Position numbers and translations under genes: made by a program. Positions 54,954-64,000 of a DNA stretch of 64,000 bases are shown here, one piece after another; positions within the stretch are counted from its first letter, which is position 1, and each line of letters begins with the position of its first letter. Source of the stretch: Gnetum montanum (Eukaryota; Streptophyta; Gnetopsida; Gnetales; Gnetaceae); the NCBI GenBank assembly GCA_015680685.1, contig MNCI01011336.1, positions 669,705 to 733,704 of the forward strand, written 5' to 3'. A model generated the notes under the pieces. The model did no database searches, was not told where the DNA came from, and saw nothing but the letters and a program-made list of their open reading frames with translations.

Positions 54954-55067
54954 TCTTAGTTGTTTGTGCACTAAGTAGGACTTAGGCAATCATTCACATC
55001 ATTGAAATGAACCCTTAGGGTTTTTTAAGGAAAAGATAATAGTACATTGCACACTAAATAAGACAAA

Positions 55068-57143
55068 ATGTCTTCTTCTTCGCACAAAAGCACTTCACTA
55101 CCTAGGACTAACACAAGAAGCAATCGACGGCATAATACACATGACATTGATTCGCCAATCCCTCAACAGTTTCGTGTGGTATATATTCATCCTAATGAAT
55201 ATGTGTCTGACTTCACCTTTATTCTTCATTAAGATGAACAACTGCATTGGCATGACTTGGAAGGTAACATAGTGTTACCTCCTAACTATTCAGTCCCAAG
55301 AATGCTTCTTCGTGCTCTCGCACGAATAGGCATGCATCACTTACACACAGAATATGTTGTGTAGGACTCTAATTTGAGAGACTATCATCCCATAGAGGTG
55401 CAACATCAAAGGGATTTGCAATAGGAGAGACACCATAAGTCTTTGAAGGGAAAATGGTCCAAGGATGCCCCCCATGTTTTAAGTGAAATTAAGGGTGATG
55501 AACTTGCCTTAGGTAGTCACCCACATAACAATGTTCCTCCCCTTAACTTTGGCCAAGGGGTTGTGTATCAGAACCTTCATTCTACTATTCATAACCCTGG
55601 TGATAATACCAATAGACACAAAGTGTTCGAAAAAGGAACAAGGACACATGACAAAGGTGGGCATTCTGATCCCAATCACGATTAAGGCAGAGACCACTGA
55701 AGAGAAGGTAGTAGACACCATTATGATGGTGGTTCTCCTTCTTCTTCACCTTCATCATCTCCTTCACCCTCTCCTTCAGTGTTTGGATGTAGCCATAGAG
55801 AAAAAGATCATGATAATAAGGGCAAGCAAAGTAGAAGTCACAGATGAAACAGCCAAGACAGAGGATGAGGGCACTCTAGGGAATCATGACATAGAAGAAG
55901 GGTGAGTAGGGAATAGTGTAGGCATCATAGATGCCATGAATGATATGATCATGATGAACCCCTAATCACTACTTGAAGCATGCTAGACATAACTGAGGCT
56001 GTGAGAGTTCCAACAAGGAACCAAAGTGATAGTAGGATCAAGAGGTTAAATATGAATAATATCCCATGATTTGAAGGAGGATATAATGCTGATCCTCAAA
56101 ATCACTTACAAGCATTTCATGATGCGTGTTCCTTGCAAAACATAGAGAATGAGTGGCAAAAACTTAAGTTGTTCCCACAGACACTAGTAGAAGAAGCTAA
56201 AAGCTAGTACTGGTCCTTAGAACCGCAATCGATTCGTAGGTGGAGTACTATGTTAGAATTGTTCAATGATAAGTACAAAACATAATCCTGGGTGTTTAAC
56301 TTGCAAAAGCAAATCCAAGGATTGAAACAAGGAAGTCATGAACCCTTGGATGCTACCATGGGCCACTATTATGCACTATGACATTGTTGTCCTAGCCATG
56401 GTTATTTGCAGTAGGATCAGCTACACCATCTCGTAGATGGGCTTAGGCATGAAATGAGAAGAACCCTTGGGACTTATGCCCAAGGAAGGTTATCCAAGCT
56501 TAGGTTCCATCAAATTCATAGATTACTAGAGTAAGTTTCTAAGGAAGAAGGTGAGCTACGAAAGAGAGAAAGTGTGGAAGAATATAACCAAGATCCTTCC
56601 CTCTGAAAGAAGTAAGTAAGATTTTGTGAGGATGAGGAAGAGTCACCACTCGAAGAGATGATGAATAGGAAAACCTTGCCTATCCAAAAGTTAACATTAG
56701 AAGTATCAGCAAAGGTAGATTAAATGTGGAACTCCTTGGATAGTAGGTTTCAAACTGTTCTCAAAATAGTAGAGGAGTCTAGAGAGCGAGGTAGTGATCG
56801 TGGCAAAAGAAAAAAGAGAGAAGAAGAAAATGCATGTAACAAGGGTAAGGGAAAAGTTGCTATTATTGAAGAGGTTTTGGACTTAGATATAGATGATGAT
56901 AGTGGATGCGAAATATGTCAATACAACCATCCTAAGGGATGTTTCCCTGTGATCTCACATCTGTAGGAGTCTGGGGTGTATGCACTTAATCCATAATTAA
57001 ATAAATGGCAAACATCCCGACGGTTACCTTATCCCCAAGGTAACCCAAGGTAGTTTCACCAACCTTTAACATATTATCCAAGTGGAACTCCACCACAACC
57101 AATTGAGCAACATCAACAGTGGTAGCACTCATAATCATGGGGA
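55068..57143 (+). pseudogene. Element C gag (degenerate)
   Basis: The start at 55068 reads MSSSSHKSTSLPRTN. The gag core from about 55980 reads NNIP*FEGGYNADPQNHLQA, FHDACSLQNIENEWQKLKLF and MLELFNDKYKT. A CCHC-like knuckle is intact at 56907-56942 (CEICQYNHPKGC). Compared with element A, stops replace Trp or Gln codons (for example S*Y for SWY near 56205, LE*VS for LKQVA near 56533, D*MW for DQLW near 56720, HL*ES for HLQES near 56965). Nearly all of these are explained by a single C-to-T or G-to-A change. Confidence 0.88.
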
Positions 57144-58080
57144 ATGCCACCACCAAGGCAACAATATCCTTACCGGAAACCTGACCCATATGGATATTAT
57201 GTGCAACATCAAATCTCTCCACGTGACTCTGTTGGTCATGTTACTCCTCAACATCACTACCAAGCCCATGAGTACTATAGGACTCCCTCTCCTAGGGGTG
57301 ATATTCCACAAGTGTACCATTCTTCAAATCTGGTCACATCTCTCCCACCAATAGCTCCATTACCACTTGCTCTAGCAATGCAAGGTGAACTCCCTACTCA
57401 ACCACAACAATGCAATGCCACAAGGGATTTTAATCCTCAACCTACTATTGGTTCTGACAACCATATGAAGAAAAGACCTTTCTTTAGAACCAACAGTCCA
57501 ACCAAGCCTTTGCAACCACAAGCGGTTGAGTCTTTGGATGTCTCCATATCAAACAAAGCTTCAGAGCTCCCTTCGAGCCTAACATCGCATTCAATGCATA
57601 CAATCATGTTAACACATGTCATTACTGATTGGATCAAAGCTAGCCACCTTCCCAAGAAATTATTTGATCTTGGAAGTCCCCTAATATATCTACAAATCAC
57701 TAGGAGTGAGCCATGCAAAGCTCTTTTGGATTCAGGTTTTGATGTCAACCTAATATTCCAAGAAATGTACAAGGCTTGGAACCTGCCTCCATTAAAAAAG
57801 AGCAACATCCATTTAGAGTTGGTTGACTAGTCCATCACTATTCCCTTGGGATTAGTGGAGGACATTATTACCATTGTTTGTGGATGGTCATATCTAGTTC
57901 ACTTCCTAGTGATTCAAGTGAACAAAAATAAGGGAGACTTCCCAATCATAATGGGAAGGGCATGGCTGAGCACTAACAATGCATTCCTAGGAATCTATGA
58001 TATTTTCCTAGAAATATCTAAGAAAAATAATTTCAAAAAGATCAAGAAGAAGAAAGTTCCATGCATCGCATACAGTGACA
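57144..58080 (+). pseudogene. Element C aspartic protease region
   Basis: After a Pro/Gln-rich linker, CKALLDSGFDVNLIFQEMY holds the catalytic D-S-G (57729-57737). The flap and end read TIPLGLVEDIITIVCGW and GDFPIIMGRAWLSTNNAFLG. A stop at 57828-57830 separates the two halves. The linker shares TMQGELPTQ-type blocks with element A. Confidence 0.88.
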
Positions 58081-58380
58081 CAGGGTGTAATTGTGTGCAG
58101 AGATCATGGGTTGTGCAAAGTTTAACATTGGCTGCATGAAATCAGTGTGCACAAGTGAACAATATACAAAGGTACCTATATGCAACAACCACATGACAAG
58201 AAGATGCCTAGTGGCTGATAGCTGATCAAGAAAGCAGCTCACTTATATACATGAAACTAACTGAGTGTTTGACTTGCACTTACATAGATAGCATAGATGC
58301 ATTAGAGCAAGTCCACCGCTCACTTCCAAGTCCTAACCTCGAAAACATCAACTAGGGGAAGTTGGAAATTCCTAAGAAAT

Positions 58381-59430
58381 TTAAATAGGAGCCCCTAGAG
58401 GTAAAACCATTGCCCATTGGTATGGAGTACATGTTCCTTAAGAATGGAAAATTGGTAATCATCAATGCAAAACTTACTCTATAACAAAAAGAGAGTTTGC
58501 TAAAGGTAATAAACAAGTGGTCAAAAGCCTTTGCCTAATCATATCCAGAATTAATTGGAATAGATCCTAGGATATGCCAACATAGGATTTACACTGACTC
58601 CTCCATGAAGCCTTGGAAACAACCATAGAGGCGATTGAACCCAAAGTTGAAGCAAGTAGTAAAAGAAGAAATCAAACAACTTATAAAGGCTAGGTTCACA
58701 TACCCCATTGTTGATAGTGAATGGGTTAGCCCCTTAGTAATCATGCCTAAAAAGGGAGGCAAATGGAGGGTGTGCATAGATTTTAGGCTACTAAACATGA
58801 AAACATTCAAGGATCACTTTCCATTGTCATTTGTTGACCAAGTCTTAGACACAATTGCAGGGCATCACTATTATAGTTTTTTGGATGGATATAGCGGATA
58901 CAAACAAATAAAAATAGCCCTAGAAGACCAAGCCAAAACTATGTTCACTAGTCCTTGGGGAACGTTTGCATACAAAAAAAAAATGTCATTTGGCTTGTGC
59001 AATGCCCATGCAATGTTTCAATGCTTAGTTCTAAGCATATTCCAACAGCAGATAGGAAATGGTATGGAAGTCTTTATGGATGACTTCTCCACTTATGGAG
59101 CAAACTTTGATCAAGCCTTGGATTGGTTAGAGCAAGTGCTGAAAAGTTGTGTAGAAACTAATTTGAGGCTCAACTAGCAAAAAATCCATTTGATGGTTCA
59201 AGAAGGCGTAGTACTTGGGCATAAAATCTCATGTACAAGGATAGAGGTAGACCCTGAGAAAATCAAAGTCATCCAAGGAATTACTCATCAACCAAAAATT
59301 GTCAAAGACATTCGGTTATTCCTTGGACACACTGGCTACTATAGGAGATTCATAGAGAACTTTTCAAATATTGCAAAACCATTGGTAAAGCTAATGAAAA
59401 AGGACACCCTTCGAGTGGACTAGGGAATGC
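58381..59430 (+). pseudogene. Element C reverse transcriptase
   Basis: Best-preserved part: FTYPIVDSEWVSPLVIMPKK, GGKWRVCIDFRLLN, FPLSFVDQVLDTIAGHHYYS, FLDGYSGYKQIKIALEDQ, TMFTSPWGTFAYKKKMSFGL and the catalytic VFMDDFSTYG (FMDD at 59073-59084). It then reads VVLGHKISCTRIEVDPEKI and LGHTGYYRRFIENFSNIAKP. FMDDFS is typical of the Athila/Tat branch. Upstream (58381-58630) the linker is broken by stops. A stop at 59175-59177 splits finger-palm from thumb. This whole segment is absent from element A. Confidence 0.93.
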
Positions 59431-59875
59431 AAACTAGCTTTCCAAACTCTAAAATAGAAGCTGGTAGAAACACCCATTCTACAAGCTCCCGACTGGTCCA
59501 AACCATTCCATGTCATGACTGATGTGTCCAACTATGCCTTAGGAGCCATACTTACATAGTTAGATGACCAGAAACATCCTTATTACATCCACTATGCAAG
59601 TAAAAGTATCACTGGTGCACAACTTAACTACACTACTATAGAAAAATAATTAATGGCTATAGTGTTTGCACTAGAAAAGTTTAGACACTATGTATTAGGA
59701 TACAAAGTATTCATACACACAGATCATAGTGCAATCTGGTTCCTCATGAATAAACCAGTGGTAAGCCCCCATATTATACGATGACTTGTAATCCTACAAG
59801 AGTTCGATTTAACGATGATCAATCGTAAAGGCACCGAGAATGTAGTTACCAATCATTTATCTCAATTACGCTAGG
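59431..59875 (+). pseudogene. Element C RNase H
   Basis: PFHVMTDVSNYALGAILT, YYIHYASKSITGAQLNYTTI, a stop, LMAIVFALEKFRHYVLGYKV, FIHTDHSAIWFLMNKP and a VVTNHLSQL tail. This is the Ty3/gypsy RNase H attached to RT; it degrades RNA in the hybrid. The first Asp, the Glu region and the TDH Asp are visible, but stops interrupt it at about 59647 and 59785. Confidence 0.9.
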
Positions 59876-60049
59876 ACAATAAAGAGGATGAGTATCCAAT
59901 TTTCAATCATTTCCTTGATGAATTTTTCTTTACTGGTGTAGTGAATAACCAATCACCCATGGAGACAAGTTGGTATAGTAGCATTCTTACCTATCTCCTT
60001 ACCAAACAAACACCACAAGAGTTAGACCTTAAGAAGAAAAAAATAGTTT

Positions 60050-61320
60050 CTTCATAGAGCTAAGTACTTTATGGAGATCAATGGATAACTTTACAAAGTA
60101 TGTCTGAATGGCTTGGTTCGATGGTGTGTTCCCAATAGAGATCAACTGAGAGTTCTCCAAGATGCTTATGAGGGCCCTTGTGGGGGTCATTATGCTAGGA
60201 GATGAATGGCCATCAAGATCTCTCTTGTAGGGTATTATTGGCCTACCTTGTTCTAGGACACCGATCAATTTGTCCAATCTTGTGAGTGCTGTCAACATGA
60301 TGGGGGAATGACTACTAGAATGGAGGATCCACAATAATGGATTCAATAGTTAGAACCCTTCGACATTTGGGGAATTGATTTCATGGGGCCCATTACACCA
60401 ATGTCTAATAGAAAAGCTTACATCATAGTTTCCATAGACTACTTAACAAAATGGGTTGAAGCAACTACCATTAAAGATTGCACATCATCTACAGTTGCAC
60501 AATTTGTTCAACAATAAGTTGTTAATAGGTTTGGTGTACCATGTGCACTTATTTCAGACAATGGTACACACTTCACAGGTGCAACTTTTTAGAAGTTAAT
60601 GCAATGCTTAGGGGTTGAGCATAAATTGACTACACCATACCACCCCCAAGCTAATGGTCAAGCCGAGGTCACCAATAGGGAGATTACTAAGATACTGACC
60701 AAAACCATTAGGATGTATAGGCAAGACTGGAGCACTAAACTAAATGATGCTCTTTGGGCATACTGCTCCACATGAAAACTCCCTATAGGCTACTCTCCCT
60801 ATGAGTTAGTGTATGGAAAAATTCCAACACTCCCTATCCAAACTGAGCTCTGTACACTATCCACAGCATGTGACCTCAACCTTGACCTTGATCTAGCACA
60901 AAAACAAAGATTGATGACTCTTAACTTGCTAGAAGAGAATTGACTAAATGCCATGTCATCTAATGAATTGCATAAGGCATTTAATAAACAATGTCATGAC
61001 CTAAAAATTAGGAAAGTTAAGTATCAGCTAGGAGATAAGGTTCTCTACTGGAACCCCACACATGTGTCACAATGTACCAAATTTCAAACACTATGGGAAG
61101 GACCTTACATTATCTATGCAACTTTTCCTTCAACGATAATGACCATATATAAACCTGAGAGCCTAGATAAGAGACTATTAGATAACATGCAACAAACAAA
61201 AACTTTCCATGAGTTTAGGATAGCTAGAACACATGCTACCTCTGTAGGTGGGCAACCCTGCTCACTATTTAGGATCTCCTCCTTCCAACTTAGTCATGGG
61301 GGAGATGGCCACCTTTTCTA
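60050..61320 (+). pseudogene. Element C integrase
   Basis: The zinc-binding part is decayed (GGHYARR ... SCECCQ). The core has the DDE triad: GIDFMGP (Asp at 60377), ISDNGTHFTG (Asp at 60557) and PYHPQANGQAEVTNRE (Glu at 60665). The C-terminal part, 60953-61321, is open and reads YQLGDKVLYWNPTHVS and FQTLWEGPYIIY. It ends in QLSHGGDGHLF, which is the part that also survives in element A right of its deletion junction. Stops occur at about 60208, 60257, 60336, 60516 and 60591. Confidence 0.92.
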
Positions 61321-63203
61321 ACCATTGAAGGCCCTCAATTTTTTCTAAATTTTTGTTTTACACATTTTTATTTTGCACATTTCTTTAATATTTCTTGTTT
61401 TTGTTTTACACCATCATTCATATTTTTACCATTTCTTTGTATGATTACTTTATTTTGTTCATCATCCAATAAGTGTTCATGATGGTGGCATAATACCATA
61501 TTGATTGCTAATGTTTGGGTTTAACCTTTGAAATATGATGTTGATATTAAGGTATGGTTCTTTTGATTAAATAGGCAATGAGTCCACGTTGTTCATGCAT
61601 CCATAAAATCCTATGGTCTTCCATGGCTTGGAACTATATAGTCCCTTTCTCTAATAAAATTGTTAATGAAGTTGTGGCTGGGTATTTCTCAAACTAAGGA
61701 AAGACTTAAAGGATGAAAAGGGTATGACTTCAAGGGGATTCGATGCAGTTGTGCTGGCTATTCTCTTAAGTGCTTAGATGCTTTTTCCTTGGGTTTTCCA
61801 CCATTCTACCATTCATCAAATATCTGGAAGTTGAGTGCATAAAAATAAGTCTTTGCATGGTGTGGTTCTCATGCAAAAAAAAAATTTGAAAATTCAAAGC
61901 ACACCCCTTAGACACAATACTAAACTTTGACTACATGCATTGGTTATGCCATTGGAAAGACATTAAATTATGCTTGAAGGTTCCCTCTAACTAAGACCCT
62001 TTCTTGCTTCTTGATTCTCCATCTTGCTCTCCCTGGAATGGTGGTGACTTTTTGTAGAGGCATTCTTGTTGCTTCAAGAGGATATGTTGGTCAAATGTGT
62101 TGATGCGAGGTCACTGAATGTGGTTTGCTGAGCCTAGATTTGGAATGAGTTCTACTCGGTCACATTAACCATAAAACACACACAAGGGACTTTACACAAC
62201 CTTGTTCTTGAGTTTCGATTCCATTCTCTCTTCTCCACCTTTCTTTTCCATTTTTCACCTCATTGCCAGTTTTATCATTAGTCTGTATCTTAGTTGATGC
62301 ATTCTTTTTCCTTGGTTAATTCTTGTGGGTAAGTTTTTAAATCTTGCTTCCAAATAACATTCCTAGAGCCTACGGACTCTTTGGTTTGTGGGTCTGTTAG
62401 GGCATCAAGGGCATGAGCTTGCTTTGGGGAGGGCCCACTAGCATTCCTTTTTGGTGCATTTGTTAACTTATTTTCCTTAAACGTTTCCTGCAATCAACAT
62501 TTTTTTTGTTTCATCCCCAACCATGACATCCATTTTATTGGTGTTGCCATTGTTGCTTTTTCTCCATCTTTCTTATTCCTTATCTTTTTCCATCCTATCA
62601 CTACCTGAGGTTTTCTCTTAGTCATGGGGGCCTTGGCACAAATTTTTTAATTTTTCCTAACCCCTACACCTTAGGCAGTCACTAATGTTAAATCTCTAGA
62701 ATCAATATTTGCCATAACCACAACTCAGCCAATGCACTTTACATCAAGGCAAGGTATCAATTGCATTGTGGCTTATCTAACCTCGCTCATTTGTGACTAT
62801 GTTGTGTGTGCAAATGATGATCATACAACAATGGATTGGGCTTAGAAGAAACACTCAAGATGGATTGGAATTGGAGCATTTATGAAAGGAGCAAGATTGG
62901 TGGCATGGCTATGGATAAACAATGGAAGGCACAATCTTGGCATCGGTAGCAACAAGCCTTATTCTTTTTCTCTCTCCTTCTCTTCTAGCTACCAAATAAA
63001 GGTTGGATGTCATTTATGTACAGTATTCACCTCAATGGTCATGAACACTAATGCTGTCATGTATTGCATTATTGATTCATTCATCGAGCACATTGAGTTT
63101 GTCACCCCATTCCACCATTAATGGTCATTTAGTCAATAATCTCATACCTTCCCAATATTTTGTAAGAAACTTGAGGATGAGTTTTCATTCAGTCATGGGG
63201 GTA
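61321..63203 (+). other. Element C 3' untranslated region
   Basis: About 1.88 kb, alignable with element A 6607-9782 once the solo LTR F is left out. There is no envelope-like open frame with signal or membrane segments. It ends with GAGGATGAGTTTTCATTC and the purine tract GTCATGGGGGTA (63192-63203). Confidence 0.75.
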
Positions 63204-64000
63204 TGATGAACCACAATATTGGGACTGTGATATCACATTTGCGATATTGGGTCCACGATATTGGATCCAACCATGCGATGTTGAATACCTGATATTGGGG
63301 CCTATCTCCTCACCTAGAAATAAGAGGTGGTGCCCTAGGTTTTCACATTAGACAATTAGTTTCTTAGTTGAAATCTTGCCATTTTTTCCCTCCAGAGTTA
63401 GAATTATTTCTGCATGCCCGCAGTAGGAGTCATAGAGTAAACAAATCTTTATTCGAGCATTGTGTACTTGAGCACACTTTGTGTACGGCAATAAAGATAA
63501 ATTTTATGATAAACCTTGTAGCATTCAGAATAGATTAAGTAGCGTTAATTATTATTTAATGCTTTCCTAGTTGATTAATGATTTCTCTCACCTTACAACT
63601 CTTTTAGTTAAATACACTCAGTACGATTGCTTCGAGCATGCGTGTAGCGCTTGGTAACCCAGTAATGATTAGCATTTGGTAATCCCAGCAACGTTGCACT
63701 AGTTCAGGATATGTATGGAAAGTGGGAACGGATACTAGTGTTAGGAGTAATTAGAACTTAGTTAATGAGTAGTTAAATTAGATTAGTTACTTAGTTATCT
63801 CTGTCCCCCTCCTTACTACAGTAGGATATAAAACACATAAAAGCTATAAAAATCATATGTCTTAAGCTTACTTAACCATACAACCGTGACATACAAGTAA
63901 GCTTGGGAAGACAACAATTAACCAACTTGTTATTGTTCCACAAAGGTGCATAGGCACTTAGTCCTTGGAATTCAATCGAATTGTGCATGAAATGCTCGTA
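63204..64000 (+). repeat. Element C 3' LTR, cut by window end
   Basis: It begins TGATGAACCACAATATTGGG and aligns with the 5' LTR to its position ~783; roughly the last 38 bases lie beyond the window. The U3 has about six near-palindromes (63213-63300). The TATA position reads TAGAAATAAG instead of TATAAATAAG. Confidence 0.92.

Larger units (their letters stand above)
54115..64000 (+). mobile_element. Element C: Athila/Tat-like Ty3/gypsy element, full gene order, heavily decayed
   Basis: The 5' LTR is at 54115-54935 and the 3' LTR from 63204 is cut by the window edge. The internal region has gag, protease, RT, RNase H and integrase in order, with many in-frame stops. It is the same family group as A (shared LTR layout, gag, protease and untranslated regions) and is inserted in E. 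The left flank GGATA (54110-54114) would be the target duplication; the right copy is outside. It serves as the reference for the deletion in A. Confidence 0.93.

Noticed and set aside
62882-63121. Envelope-like gene after integrase in element C
   Set aside because: A short 79-codon frame without signal peptide or membrane segment; the same region in element A is also non-coding.
1-64000. tRNA or rRNA genes
   Set aside because: None could be recognised by eye; the tRNA-like matches are retrotransposon primer sites.

Overview
This is a stretch of nuclear DNA from a seed plant. It is made mostly of nested retrotransposons, with one broken host gene. The plant assignment rests on four things: Athila/Tat-type Ty3/gypsy elements with a degraded tRNA-Asp primer site, a Tat-lineage gag and extra RNase H, a plant L1-type LINE with a DUF4283 ORF1, and a multi-exon plant GH1 beta-glucosidase. 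A large repeat-rich genome, possibly a gymnosperm, would fit, but the species cannot be named from the sequence.

Left block (1-13.1 kb). An old Tat/Retand-like element on the minus strand (B: gag, protease, RNase H) is the host layer. Element A (2268-10572, plus strand) is inserted in B, with TG...CA ends and a CATGT target duplication on both sides. A keeps gag and protease but lacks the whole RT-RNase H-integrase segment. Inside A is a 1210-bp solo LTR (F, 7543-8752, TTACC duplication) carrying eight perfect copies of the palindrome GCGTATACGC. A related minus-strand LTR (D, 238-1781) is inserted in B and runs off the left edge.

Middle (13.1-28.5 kb). A beta-glucosidase pseudogene lies on the minus strand at 14.9-17.8 kb. 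Eleven exons and their splice sites can be read and both catalytic glutamates are present. It has two in-frame stops, a missing six-residue motif and no readable 5' end. Further right are an LRR fragment and three copies of an unrecognised minus-strand gene-like unit with an Arg/Gln-rich N-terminus and an RG/HG-rich tail (22.7-28.1 kb), plus several local tandem duplications.

AT-rich block (28.5-43.95 kb). This is strongly AT-rich with no gene I recognise. It holds long degenerate direct repeats and is interrupted by a GC-rich, 5'-truncated LINE on the minus strand (34625-37637) with a 16-bp target duplication.

LINE cluster and right block (43.97-64 kb). A nearly complete plus-strand copy of the same LINE (43975-49913) has a 17-bp duplication, ORF1, endonuclease, RT and an unrecognised C-terminal region; an assembly gap falls in a poly-G tract of its 3' region. 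A third, 3'-only copy follows, then a 288-bp near-perfect inverted repeat. The right end is a second nest: minus-strand element E (LTR 52614-53437) hosts element C (54115 to beyond 64000). C is a full-coding-order Athila/Tat-like element riddled with stops, many explicable as C-to-T changes. C shows what was deleted from A. The A, C and E LTRs share a U3 array of short near-palindromes (NGATATNG) just upstream of the TATA box.
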